A stretch of 64,000 nt of DNA from Pseudanabaena galeata CCNP1313 (GTDB lineage Bacteria; Cyanobacteriota; Cyanobacteriia; Pseudanabaenales; Pseudanabaenaceae): positions 248,001-312,000 of the forward strand of contig NZ_CP112874.1 of assembly GCF_029910235.1 (NCBI RefSeq), written 5' to 3'. This document shows positions 8,508 to 17,070 of the stretch, one piece after another. A program made the position numbers and the translations under genes. How positions within the stretch are numbered: the stretch's first letter is position 1; every line of letters begins with the position of its first letter. The notes beneath the pieces were generated by a model, which did not search any database, had not been told where the DNA came from, and saw only the letters and a program-made list of their open reading frames with translations.

Positions 8508-9065
8508 TTATTCTAGCATTAGCATCTGAAATGCTAATTTTTTGAATGTTTCATCAACGCCTTCACCAGTTTTAGCGGATGTAATATTTATGGATATATT
8601 TAGGTTCGCAAAGTCGGCAGGGATAGATTGCAGTAGTCTCTCCCTCTCATGACTTTCAATTAAATCAACTTTGTTCAAGGCGATGATTAAGTTGGATTGA
8701 GGATTAATGGATTGAAAAAGCTGTACATGATCTTTGAGATTTTGCATACTTGAGTTTCTGGTCACATCGCCAACGATGATTGCTCCCTTTGCGCCTTGTA
8801 AATAACTAGGCGCGATCGCCTTAAATCGAGTACTGCCTTCGATATCCCAAATAATTAACTGCAATTGTTTTAATTCTACTGAAGAATCATTAAAACTGGC
8901 TTCATTAATTGATACTAATTTTCGAGAGATTTTTACACCAACCGTTGACAAATATTTATCGCTAAATTGACGGTCAACAAATTGGCGAATTAGGCTAGTT
9001 TTACCAACACCAAAATCACCAATCAGACATATTTTTTGAGAAATTACTTTGGTAGAAGAATGCAT
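8508..9065 (-). CDS. Rab/Ras-like small GTPase
   Basis: 185 residues with all G boxes: P-loop GDFGVGKTS (16-24), switch I STVGVKI, G3 WDIEGSTRF, G4 NKVD, G5 TSAKTG. The surrounding sequence follows the Rab fold closely (PSYLQGAKGAIIVGDVT). The usual catalytic Gln after DxxG is Ser here, so slow intrinsic hydrolysis is expected. There is no C-terminal prenylation Cys. The start ATG follows the TAA of the upstream OmpA-like gene with no gap, so the two are surely cotranslated. The gene's role is probably to report or switch the state of that membrane protein (inference). Confidence 0.88.
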   Translation of the reverse strand: MHSSTKVISQKICLIGDFGVGKTSLIRQFVDRQFSDKYLSTVGVKISRKLVSINEASFNDSSVELKQLQLIIWDIEGSTRFKAIAPSYLQGAKGAIIVGDVTRNSSMQNLKDHVQLFQSINPQSNLIIALNKVDLIESHERERLLQSIPADFANLNISINITSAKTGEGVDETFKKLAFQMLMLE

Positions 9066-11906
9066 TTACTTAGATATAGACATGGGCTTTAAAATTGGTT
9101 GAAATTCTACCCACCTTAACATTTGGTCAGAGGGGCGCTGAATAGATATATCGATTATCCCAGAAAGATGTAATCGTTTAGCATTTACACCTCTTTGCAA
9201 TAGAGCATCACGAACTGATTGAGCGCGTTTCATTCCCAGTTGGTAGTTGATAGCAGGATCACCAATGTTATCATTCTTTACCAAAATCTTAATATTGTAA
9301 TCTGGGTAAAGATCCAGAAAAGCTTGAATTTCTATTAGTTTCGCAGTGTCACTTGGTTCTAGGGTGGTCACCCACAGTGGAAAGTAAATACGTGTTGATA
9401 GTTTTGGGGTCAGAATCGTAGCTGCATTGCTAACAGTCGAAATTCCTGCGATTTTAGTGAATGCTTGGGTGATTTTAGGGAGCATTCTGGGTTGTTCAAT
9501 CTGTCCTGTAATTGTTAATTGTCCATCTTTAAATTGGCTCTGAATATTTACGCCTTGGGTATAGTTGAGGGCTGTAGTAAGGCGTTGGACTTCGAGTGCC
9601 ACAAGCTCAGGATCGGGCGGTATATTAGCTGTATAGATATTGTTGTTAATTTTGCTGTGGGCTATTTCTGATTTTGAGGTGGCGATCGCTACTTGCAGGG
9701 CGAGATCGCGCAAATGTTGATTTGGCAATTTGCCTGTTAATTTCAATCGATCACCATCGGCAATGATATTCAGTCGATAGACGGCTAGTTCGGGCGTACC
9801 AGCAAAGGCTTCTAAGACTTTGGCTTCAAGCTGGCGAGCGCGATTAGCATGATATTGAAAAATTCCTATCGGCACAAAAATCAGGGCAAGTACCGCTAAA
9901 CCTATAAAAATCAGCGTTTTTGGTGATTGTTTAGAAGATTTAGGTTGTTCAACTTCTATTAATGTTTTGAGTTGAATTTCTACTTCCATTGGAATGATAC
10001 TAGGATCGCCGTCAAATTCTTTAAAGCGATCGCCATAGACTTGCACGACTCGACCAAAAACATCGCGAATTTTGTTTACCAAAGCCGCGTCAGGCTCTCC
10101 TTGAATGATTACTGCAAGATAACAATATCCCGCCACTTCTAGCAAAATTTTAGAACCACTATAATTAATCGCATCAAGTTCCGTGGTACTTTCCGATCGC
10201 GATATACATTCATTGGCAAAGCTCCGAATTGCGGTCAGCATACCAGCTAACATATCTGAGTCAATTGGCTCGACTAAGGAATCAAGATCGCTTTTTTGGA
10301 TATCAATTATTACTAGTCCAGAAAGGTTGTGAATCAAAAATATGGCTTGGATTTCAAAGGGAACTGATTCTTTAAGAATCAATTCGGCTTCAGATACACC
10401 TTTCATTCTGGCACGAAATTTACGCTGTAGCCCTTCTAGACTAAAAGTTTGCTCAACCTTTTCGTTAATAGAACGAATTGCTTCCGCAAAATATTTAGCG
10501 ATCGTATTCCCAATTACAGGATAAAGGGCATCAACCATAGCATCACGTTCTAACACGATCTGTTGCTTAATTGCAGCTCCCATTTCTGGCGCAAGTGCAT
10601 CAACGATTTCATCTCGATCAATCCGAATTTGCTCACGAATAGCCGCTCCAACTTCTGGTCCAAGGGCTTTTGCTATTTGCTCAGGGTTATTACGAATTTG
10701 CTCGCTTATTGCATTGGGAAGTAGATCGGCGATCGCATGACTCATGGATACGCGATCTAGTTGCGATCGCTCAAAGATCACCTCGGCGATAATTGGCGTA
10801 ATCGCTTGACACATTTCTTCTCTAGCTTGATCGGCTTTGAGGCTGAGCAACTCAGCAATAATTGGCAGCAAAAGCTGGACTAATTCTGCGGGTTGATTAA
10901 TTTGATTTTCTAACTGAGCAAGACGATCTCTAACCCCCTCAATCTCCATTGGAATATTGCTCTTTTCATCGTCCATCGCCGACAGTCTACGCGAAGCATT
11001 GTGTAGAAGACTTTCCAAACCCTCAATTTTATTCATTATTTCAGGATTATTAACCTGACTTTCAACAATTCCCAGCTTTTGCTCAACCGCAATTTTAAAG
11101 CTTCGTAAATCTTCTAACTCTGGCACAACCAGAATATCCTGTAAAAGATGTAAAGCCTCATCATCTGATGAGCTTTTTAAATAGGAGCTTTGTGACTGTG
11201 GTTGTACTTGAGGTCGAGAAGTAGGTACTGAGATGGATTGAGAGATTTGAGAAGAGTTTGTTTGAGAAATTTGAGGGATTTGTGGAGATTCTATTTGGAC
11301 TTTATTACTACCTAAGAGAAGATCTTGAATTAGATTTACGGCTGCTATTTCTTCTTTTTTGGAAGAATCTATTGGTTCTAACTGAGCATATTTAGCATTG
11401 TCAGCAAGATCTATGTTTTCAGTGGTTTGTTCTGCTGTTTGCCGATCTTGAACAGCATGATCAAACCCATTCTTAGCAGGTGGAATATCTCTTAAAAAAG
11501 GTAGCTCATCGAGTAGGCTAGGGAAAGGATATACGGAAGGCGATCGCACTATATCTAAAAAATCTTCATCTGCATATTTTGGTCTGGGCTTAGCCACTGA
11601 GTTCTGTCCATTTGGCGATCTCGCTACATCTGAGAACTCATCACCTAGAGATTGGGGACTAGACTTAGCTGATAAATTCTGTTCAATATCAAACAAACTT
11701 GAGCGAGATTTAGTTTCCTTGTCTTGACTATCTTGATTGTCGATCTTTAAAAAGATTGAATCATTTATTCCTTGATGATTTTGTGGTTCTTTAGATTTTT
11801 CAGAGTCAATAATATTCAACTCAGAGAGCAAGAGTAAAAACTTCTCAACATCACTGAGTGCTTTATTTTGGAAGTTACCCTTCTGCTCTCCTTTTTGCTC
11901 TGACAT
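9066..11906 (-). CDS. Membrane-anchored roadblock-like/BON-like/OmpA-like protein, probable partner of the small GTPase
   Basis: 946 residues. N-terminal 1-250 is polar and low complexity; about 255-490 is helical with coiled-coil character and internal repeats (IADLLPNAISEQIRNNPEQI, followed by similar EQIRID units). About 500-640 (AIFLIHNLSGLVIIDIQKSD, AGMLTAIRSFANECI, KILLEVAGYCYLAVIIQ) resembles a roadblock/LC7 domain, the fold of GTPase regulators such as MglB. One membrane segment (TLIFIGLAVLALIFVPIGIF, about 670-690) is followed by two BON-like repeats and an OmpA-like C-terminus (YNIKILVKND, GMKRAQSVRDALLQRGV). The topology would place GTPase-binding parts in the cytosol and OmpA in the periplasm. 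OmpA and the membrane segment are clear; roadblock is my inference. Confidence 0.75.
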   Translation of the reverse strand: MSEQKGEQKGNFQNKALSDVEKFLLLLSELNIIDSEKSKEPQNHQGINDSIFLKIDNQDSQDKETKSRSSLFDIEQNLSAKSSPQSLGDEFSDVARSPNGQNSVAKPRPKYADEDFLDIVRSPSVYPFPSLLDELPFLRDIPPAKNGFDHAVQDRQTAEQTTENIDLADNAKYAQLEPIDSSKKEEIAAVNLIQDLLLGSNKVQIESPQIPQISQTNSSQISQSISVPTSRPQVQPQSQSSYLKSSSDDEALHLLQDILVVPELEDLRSFKIAVEQKLGIVESQVNNPEIMNKIEGLESLLHNASRRLSAMDDEKSNIPMEIEGVRDRLAQLENQINQPAELVQLLLPIIAELLSLKADQAREEMCQAITPIIAEVIFERSQLDRVSMSHAIADLLPNAISEQIRNNPEQIAKALGPEVGAAIREQIRIDRDEIVDALAPEMGAAIKQQIVLERDAMVDALYPVIGNTIAKYFAEAIRSINEKVEQTFSLEGLQRKFRARMKGVSEAELILKESVPFEIQAIFLIHNLSGLVIIDIQKSDLDSLVEPIDSDMLAGMLTAIRSFANECISRSESTTELDAINYSGSKILLEVAGYCYLAVIIQGEPDAALVNKIRDVFGRVVQVYGDRFKEFDGDPSIIPMEVEIQLKTLIEVEQPKSSKQSPKTLIFIGLAVLALIFVPIGIFQYHANRARQLEAKVLEAFAGTPELAVYRLNIIADGDRLKLTGKLPNQHLRDLALQVAIATSKSEIAHSKINNNIYTANIPPDPELVALEVQRLTTALNYTQGVNIQSQFKDGQLTITGQIEQPRMLPKITQAFTKIAGISTVSNAATILTPKLSTRIYFPLWVTTLEPSDTAKLIEIQAFLDLYPDYNIKILVKNDNIGDPAINYQLGMKRAQSVRDALLQRGVNAKRLHLSGIIDISIQRPSDQMLRWVEFQPILKPMSISK

Positions 11907-11969
11907 ACTACTTTTTCACAATGACAGTATTTTTGTACTATAGCAATGAAAGTTTTGCTTAGAACATAA

Positions 11970-12020
11970 AACCAAAATAAATGAAGGTGGCGCAAAGAGC
12001 CACCTTCATTTATTTTGGTT
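11970..12020. repeat. Palindromic repeat (family F-like) downstream of coiled-coil gene
   Basis: AACCAAAATAAATGAAGGTGGC and its exact complement around GCAAAGA. Preceded by AGAACATAAAACC, the same lead-in as family F at 43670 and 55640. Confidence 0.75.
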
Positions 12021-12024
12021 TGCG

Positions 12025-12060
12025 ATGCAAAAAAAGGGGCTTCAGCCCCTTTTTTTGCAT
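12025..12060 (-). terminator. Rho-independent terminator of the coiled-coil gene
   Basis: A perfect 17-bp stem with AGGGGCT-TC-AGCCCCT core and a run of seven T on each strand, 22 bases beyond the stop of the minus-strand gene. Confidence 0.8.
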
Positions 12061-12082
12061 TTGCGTTTACTTTTTACGGAAT

Positions 12083-12766
12083 TTATGGCTTGGCTTTAGA
12101 AGTGCGTGATGTAGTTCTAGTTGCAGGGCTAGTTGCCTCCGCACTAGTTGAGACTTTTGGCTCAGAATCGAGGATACTCACCCGTTCATACTTCTCTTCC
12201 ACCTTTTCTTCAGCCGCCTCACGCAGTTCAGGTACAAACTCAGAACCCTTAAGTCGCATACCTAACTCGAATAGCAACTCCGCCATGTCATCTTTAGAAA
12301 GCTTATCTTCCCGCAGAATTGAGAAATGGCGGTCTAGCTCCTCGAAAACTAGCGATCGCAATTCACGAGTATCATTTTGTAAATTATCTCTAGTTTGGGC
12401 AATTTCTTCCCGCAGGGCTACTCGTTGCGCTTCAACGGTCTCATCAAGAGTCTCAATACTATTGGTAAACTTGCGATTAATGCGATCGAATTGTTGACGT
12501 AGGTCGGCGGCTTCCTCCTGAGTAGAGGTACTAATCGTTTTTAGTCGCTTATCAATAGATTCAACTGCCGCCCGTAACTCACTGGCTAACACTGATTTCA
12601 AGTCATTAAGGCGATCGCGCACATCTTGCTGAATCGCTGTTATATCCGACTCAGCCTTATCAAGCCGACTAGTGTATTCGCGCAAATGTGCGCCGAAAAT
12701 GATATCGCGAATTTGATCGATATTGCCTAAGCGTTCGCGGATCTCATCTCTGGTGATTTCACCCAT
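12083..12766 (-). CDS. Coiled-coil protein, unrecognised function
   Basis: 227 residues, nearly all predicted helix with heptad-like spacing (RLDKAESDITAIQQDVRDRL, DLRQQFDRINRKF, DETVEAQRVALREEI). There is no signal peptide or membrane segment; the C-terminus is Ser/Thr/Ala-rich. The start GEITRDEIRERLGNIDQIRD looks like a short conserved module. It precedes the OmpA/GTPase pair on the same strand but two strong hairpins lie between, so it is probably its own transcript. It could be a structural or cytoskeletal-type protein; I do not recognise the family. Confidence 0.75.
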   Translation of the reverse strand: MGEITRDEIRERLGNIDQIRDIIFGAHLREYTSRLDKAESDITAIQQDVRDRLNDLKSVLASELRAAVESIDKRLKTISTSTQEEAADLRQQFDRINRKFTNSIETLDETVEAQRVALREEIAQTRDNLQNDTRELRSLVFEELDRHFSILREDKLSKDDMAELLFELGMRLKGSEFVPELREAAEEKVEEKYERVSILDSEPKVSTSAEATSPATRTTSRTSKAKP

Positions 12767-12896
12767 TAGGTTACCTCTAGGAATGATTTGAATAGATACG
12801 AAGTTTTTGGTCTCAAGGCTCTACATACTAAGGTTTGCAAGTTGCTATAGACAACTTACAAATCGTAAAACCCATACTAATTTTGGCTTGCAATTT

Positions 12897-13223
12897 TTAC
12901 ATTGTCCATGCCAATGTAAAAACTTTGATATGCATAATGTTTCTGGCGATCGCCACTAAACATAACCATAGCAAAGTCTTGCCATTTTTGCTGTCTTTTG
13001 GTAACAGTGCTTTGCCCTTCCCTCCATTTTTAGACGTAATCCCTAAACACAAAGCGACATAGCCATTTTGAGCGTTGAAAAAAACACCAGCCTGCGAAAG
13101 TTTCCTTGACTTTTTACGAAATATAGTGTCATTTCGTAGAATTGTTATTAATTTGGGTAATATAAACACAGCACTGCTAGTTGGCATTGTTATTACTGGC
13201 AAAATATGTCTGCGATCGCCCAA
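12897..13223 (-). pseudogene. Decayed IS110-like transposase C-terminus
   Basis: The minus-strand frame reads NAQNGYVALCLGITSK, then GKGKALLPKDSKNGKTLL and LCLVAIARN. This matches the order of the IS110-family C-terminal domain (…AxxGLTPxxxxSG…GK…SKxGN…L…AL…RHN). No catalytic N-terminus, no clear start and no insertion ends are visible. It fills most of the gap between the coiled-coil and AarF genes. The rest of 12767-13205 shows nothing else I can name. Weak similarity, so moderate to low confidence. Confidence 0.4.
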
Positions 13224-14897
13224 TTACCATACAAAAAGCTACGCTGGCAAAGAAGCAAAAGTTCTTCACTAGCCCGTCAACGCGAAGTATTCTTAGCTGC
13301 GTTTACATTCCTGTTTTTTATATGGTGGGATAAATTTTGGCAAAACAATACATCACGCACGCGCAGCAAGAGAGCGGAATGGCTGGTTCGCAATATGCTC
13401 GAACTAGGGCCAACATTTATCAAAATCGGTCAATCCCTATCTACTCGCGTCGATCTGTTACCACCTGAATACATTAGTACTTTGGCGCAACTTCAGGACA
13501 AAGTGCCAGCCTTCAGCGCCAAAGAAGCCAGAGACATTATCGAACTCGAACTCGGAAAATCGCTTTATACAATCTATCGTGACTTTGATGAAATTCCTCT
13601 GGCTGCGGCTAGCCTCGGACAAGTACATCGCGCCACCCTCCACACTGGTGAAGAAGTTGTCGTCAAAGTCCAACGCCCAGGGTTAAAAAAACTATTCGAT
13701 CTTGATTTACTTGCGGTTGGGAAACTTCTCAAAGTATTTCGCCGCTATTTTGCTTGGACACGCAAATACAATCTAGAAGGTATTTATCAAGAATTTTTCA
13801 CTATTCTTTATCAAGAAATTGACTATGCGATCGAAGGAGGTAATGCCGATCGCTTTCGCAAAAATTTTGAAGGCTATCCGCGCATTGTTATCCCTAAAAT
13901 TTATTGGGACTATTCCACCTCAGTGGTTTTGACCTTAGAGTATGTCCCTGGCATCAAAATAGATGATCGCCAAGCCTTAGAAGCCTGTGGATTAAATCCC
14001 AAAGAAATTAATCAATTAGGAATCTGTTGTTATCTCAAACAGCTTCTTCAAGATGGATTCTTTCATGCTGATCCCCACCCTGGGAACTTAGCTGTTAGTC
14101 CTAGTGGAAGTTTGATTTTCTATGACTACGGCATGATGGCGGAAGTCAAAACTATGGCAAAGGATCAAATGGTAAAGACTTTCTTTGCAGTGCTGCGTAA
14201 AGATACCAATGAAGTTGTTGACAGCTTATTGAGCATGGGCTTTATCGAACCGATCGCCGATATGAGTCCGATTAAACGCATGTTAAAATTTGTGTTAGAT
14301 CGCTTCACGGAAAGACCTGTGAATATCTATGAGTTCGAGCAAATTAAAGGAGAAGTGGTAGCTATATTCGAGAAGCAACCTTTCCGTTTGCCTCCTCAAA
14401 TGACCTATCTCCTCAAGTCCCTTACGACTCTTGACGGGATTGCTAGAATTCTCGATCCAGAATATAACTTTACCACCGCCGCCCAGCCCTTTGTGAAAAG
14501 CATTGTGCTTACTAAGGGTCGGGGCAATACGTTAGGAGCATTGGCTCAACAAGCAAAAGATTTTCTGGTTTATCAACTAAATAAGCCCAGTCGCATGGAA
14601 ATTCTGTTAGAACGTTTGGAAGAGAGAATCGAGCGTGGCGAGTTGATGATTCAGGTCAAGTCTTCCGAAAGCGATCGCACTCTCAAAAGAATCAACATTG
14701 CTGTTAAAGCTTTAATCTATGCTTGTTTAACAGGCTTCTTGGCTTTAGTTGGAGCCGTACTATTAGTTGGTACTACTGCTTATTCTGGCTGGGCGATCGC
14801 TGCTTTTATAGGTGCTTTTTTCTGCGGATTTTCGCTCGTTCGCGCTCTCGTTCAGCTATCAATCCGTGAAAAAATTGATAATATTGCTGAACAATAA
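13206..14897 (+). CDS. ABC1/AarF/UbiB-family atypical kinase
   Basis: 563 residues. Family motifs in order: GPTFIKIGQSLSTRVDLLP (KxGQ), AAASLGQVHRA (Ala-rich nucleotide loop), VVKVQRPG with the catalytic Lys, VLTLEYVPGIKI, FFHADPHPGNL, and FYDYGMMAE (metal-binding Asp). Two C-terminal membrane segments (about 500-550) anchor it. The family supports quinone biosynthesis and lipid or thylakoid homeostasis in cyanobacteria. It is monocistronic here. Confidence 0.92.
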   Translation: MSAIAQLPYKKLRWQRSKSSSLARQREVFLAAFTFLFFIWWDKFWQNNTSRTRSKRAEWLVRNMLELGPTFIKIGQSLSTRVDLLPPEYISTLAQLQDKVPAFSAKEARDIIELELGKSLYTIYRDFDEIPLAAASLGQVHRATLHTGEEVVVKVQRPGLKKLFDLDLLAVGKLLKVFRRYFAWTRKYNLEGIYQEFFTILYQEIDYAIEGGNADRFRKNFEGYPRIVIPKIYWDYSTSVVLTLEYVPGIKIDDRQALEACGLNPKEINQLGICCYLKQLLQDGFFHADPHPGNLAVSPSGSLIFYDYGMMAEVKTMAKDQMVKTFFAVLRKDTNEVVDSLLSMGFIEPIADMSPIKRMLKFVLDRFTERPVNIYEFEQIKGEVVAIFEKQPFRLPPQMTYLLKSLTTLDGIARILDPEYNFTTAAQPFVKSIVLTKGRGNTLGALAQQAKDFLVYQLNKPSRMEILLERLEERIERGELMIQVKSSESDRTLKRINIAVKALIYACLTGFLALVGAVLLVGTTAYSGWAIAAFIGAFFCGFSLVRALVQLSIREKIDNIAEQ

Positions 14898-14934
14898 ATT
14901 ACCAATAAGGCGATCGCCTTTAGATTCTTGAGAA

Positions 14935-15046
14935 TGCGATCACCATTTGTAGATTGAGAAATTTGAAATTTGTTAGAATCAATGAGTAGACACGCCCAGA
15001 AATATCATGTCTAAACCTCTATCAATTCGGCTCAGTCGCGATCGCT
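14935..15046 (+). pseudogene. Duplicated 5' end of the Rpn nuclease gene (left direct repeat)
   Basis: Gapless 112-base match to 15896-16007 with 8 mismatches by my count, spanning the upstream region, ATG and first 13-14 codons of the intact gene. In this copy the frame reads MSKPLSIRLSRDRCL and then stops. Together with the intact copy it brackets the YefM/YoeB pair. Confidence 0.85.
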
Positions 15047-15215
15047 GTTTATGAAATGAGAGTGCGATCAATGATTGTTTTATTAAGAGGCGATCGCTTT
15101 TTGATGAGAGTGCGATCGCTTGTTGATTTGGGGTGCTGGTCAACCTTGTAAATCAACAAGCAAAAGAAAATACTATATAATCAACTTAATTAACCTTAAT
15201 AAAACCCTTATGATT

Positions 15216-15464
15216 ATGGAAACTATAATGATTAAACAAGCGCAGTTGGATCTCCCCAAACTGATTGCTGACATTAATCAAAAGCATCAACCAATTCTCA
15301 TTAAAGAAACAACAGGTAATGCGGTTTTAATTTCTGAACAAGAATGGAACGAAATCCAAGAGACCCTCTATATTCAATCTATTTCTGGACTTGCCGAGTC
15401 AATTCTTCAAGCAGCAGCCACTCCTCTCGAAGACTGTATTAGTGTTGAGAATATTGAATGGTAA
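15216..15464 (+). CDS. YefM/Phd-family antitoxin
   Basis: 83 residues. I start at METIMIKQAQLD (15216), which matches the YefM N-terminus; the longer frame back to 15120 runs through repeat DNA. The pattern KLIADINQKHQPILIKETTGNAVLISEQEWNEI is typical of Phd/YefM proteins (DNA-binding N-terminal half). It overlaps the YoeB-like toxin start by 7 bases. It would bind YoeB and autorepress the operon. The module lies between direct repeats of the neighbouring Rpn gene start. Confidence 0.85.
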   Translation: METIMIKQAQLDLPKLIADINQKHQPILIKETTGNAVLISEQEWNEIQETLYIQSISGLAESILQAAATPLEDCISVENIEW

Positions 15465-15820
15465 TGTGGAAAGTAGTTTTGACAAAACAAGCCAATAAAG
15501 ATGCTAAAAAATTAACTGCCGCAGGATTAAAATCCCAAACGGAAGCATTGCTGGCAATTTTAGCAGAAAATCCTTATCAACCACCTTCTGAGAAATTAAA
15601 GGGTGATTTATCTGGTTATTATTCACGAAGAATTACAGCAATTACCGATCAAACGAACCACAAAAAAAATTTGAAAGCGTTGCAAAGCAACGCTTTCAAA
15701 TTTTTTCTTGGTTTGGGTTTGAGCGCAAAGCGCTGTAATATTCAGCATCGCTTAGTGTATCAAATTATGTCAGACGAAAAAGTTGTTAAAGTTTTACGGA
15801 TGTGGAGTCATTATGAATAG
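15458..15820 (+). CDS. YoeB/Txe-family toxin carrying a 34-residue in-frame insertion
   Basis: 120 residues against about 84 for YoeB. The N-terminal part ends in SGYYSRRI and the C-terminal part resumes NIQHRLVYQI…VVKVLRMWSHYE; together they match E. coli YoeB (SGFWSRRI-TEE-HRLVY…CRYHY). Between them lie 34 residues (TAITDQTNHKK…LSAKRC) encoded by a repeat element (15636-15735) plus a duplicated TA. Removing 102 bases restores RRI-NIQ-HR exactly. Catalytic residues (Glu in the middle, His and Tyr at the end) are retained. The insertion falls in the strand before the conserved HRLVY and may cripple or alter the RNase. Start ATG 15458 or 15464. Confidence 0.85.
   Translation: MVMWKVVLTKQANKDAKKLTAAGLKSQTEALLAILAENPYQPPSEKLKGDLSGYYSRRITAITDQTNHKKNLKALQSNAFKFFLGLGLSAKRCNIQHRLVYQIMSDEKVVKVLRMWSHYE
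15636..15735. repeat. TA-flanked family A element inside the yoeB-like gene
   Basis: A 100-bp element starting CAGC and ending GCTG, flanked by TA on each side (15634-15635, 15736-15737). Core hairpin TTTGAAAGCGTTG-CAAAG-CAACGCTTTCAAA. Other copies: 16963, 26023, 27978, 33241, 49035, 55034. Confidence 0.88.
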
Positions 15821-15895
15821 TTTCTATTTAACTAACTCCAACTTTTAGGCGATCGCTGATTGCTTGATTGAGTGGTGATCGCTTTTTGATGAGAG

Positions 15896-16007
15896 TGCGA
15901 TCGCCATTTGCAGAGCGAGAAATTAGAAACCTGTTAGAATCAATGAGTAGACACGCCCAGAAATATCATGTCTAAACCTCTATCAGTTCGGCTCAGTCGC
16001 GATCGCT
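15896..16007 (+). repeat. Right direct repeat: start of the intact Rpn gene
   Basis: Partner of 14935-15046. A second, shorter match (GATCGCTTTTTGATGAGAGTG) lies at about 15092 and 15878, so the duplication is layered. Confidence 0.85.
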
Positions 16008-16951
16008 ACATCAACTTACTCACCGACTTTGGCTTCAAGCGCCTATTTGGAACTGAGCCAAACAAAAACCTACTAATCGACTTTCTTAACGTCATCTTAC
16101 CCGCCCAGCATCACGTCAAAGATTTAACATATCGCAATACCGAAAACCTCGGCAATACCCCCATTGATCGTAAAGCAATATTCGATCTTTATTGCGAAAG
16201 TGAAACAGGAGAAAAATTTATTGTCGAAATGCAGAAAGCAAAACATAACTATTTTAAAGACCGCAGCATTTATTACTCCACCTTTCCCATTCAAGAACAA
16301 GCAGAAAAAGGAGATTGGAACTACAAGCTCACACCAGTCTACGCGATCGGTATTTTAGACTTTATTTTTGATGAAGATAAAAACGATGACACCTTAGTAC
16401 ATATTGTTGAATTAAAAGATCAAGATGGCAAAGTCTTTTATGAGAAACTAAAATTCATATATCTTGAACTACCAAAATTCAAAAAATCAATTGATCAACT
16501 AAACGACCATTTTGATAAATGGTTATTCTTGCTAAAACATCTACCCGAATTAGAAGAGCCACCTTTATCATTGCAAGAAAATGTATTCATGCAACTGTTT
16601 GAAGCATCCAAAATTGCTAGCTTTTCGCAAGAGGAAAGAGATGCATATGAAAACAGCTTAAAGTACTACCGAGACTTGAAAGGAGTCGTAGATACAGCCA
16701 GAGAAGAAGGTATACAAGAAGGCAAGATTCAAGGCATACAAGAAGGTAAGGCTCAGGGCATACAAGAAGGTAAACTATCACTGCTGCTCAAGCAACTAGC
16801 TAGAAAACTAGGAATCATCATCCCTGATGAGATTAAAGTTCAGTTATATCAGCTAGATCCTAATGTATTAGATACATTTAGTGAAGCGCTGTTTGATTTA
16901 GAAAATTTGGAAGATCTGCACAATTGGCTCAAGAGCATTAACAATCGGTAA
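15968..16951 (+). CDS. Rpn-family PD-(D/E)XK nuclease / putative transposase
   Basis: 327 residues beginning MSKPLSVRLSRDRYINLLTD, then DFGFKRLFGTEPNKNLLIDF, the standard Rpn/PDDEXK_2 start. The catalytic pattern is the Asp in AIFDLYCES and ExQ in FIVEMQ. The C-terminus has three IQEGK-type repeats (EGIQEGKIQGIQEGKAQG) and ends in a conserved helical DUF4351-like segment. The family includes recombination-promoting nucleases; it is multi-copy in cyanobacteria. The gene start is duplicated at 14935. Confidence 0.88.
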   Translation: MSKPLSVRLSRDRYINLLTDFGFKRLFGTEPNKNLLIDFLNVILPAQHHVKDLTYRNTENLGNTPIDRKAIFDLYCESETGEKFIVEMQKAKHNYFKDRSIYYSTFPIQEQAEKGDWNYKLTPVYAIGILDFIFDEDKNDDTLVHIVELKDQDGKVFYEKLKFIYLELPKFKKSIDQLNDHFDKWLFLLKHLPELEEPPLSLQENVFMQLFEASKIASFSQEERDAYENSLKYYRDLKGVVDTAREEGIQEGKIQGIQEGKAQGIQEGKLSLLLKQLARKLGIIIPDEIKVQLYQLDPNVLDTFSEALFDLENLEDLHNWLKSINNR

Positions 16952-16962
16952 TCATTGGTTTT

Positions 16963-17068
16963 TACAATGCTTTGTGTTCAACCCCCAACAAAGAGAAAAT
17001 CTTGAAGGTATAGCTAGGCAACGCTTTCAAGATTTTCCCTTGTATTCGTTTGATCGGCAATTGCTGTT
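16963..17068. repeat. Degenerate family A element
   Basis: TACAATGCTTTG and GGCAATTGCTGT ends with a core hairpin AAAATCTTGAAGG…GCTTTCAAGATTTT. It ends 2 bases before the stop codon of the next minus-strand gene. Confidence 0.65.
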
Positions 17069-17070
17069 TT

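Noticed and set aside
12015-12497. Plus-strand open frame of 160 residues
   Set aside because: Antisense to the coiled-coil gene, Ser-rich shadow translation.
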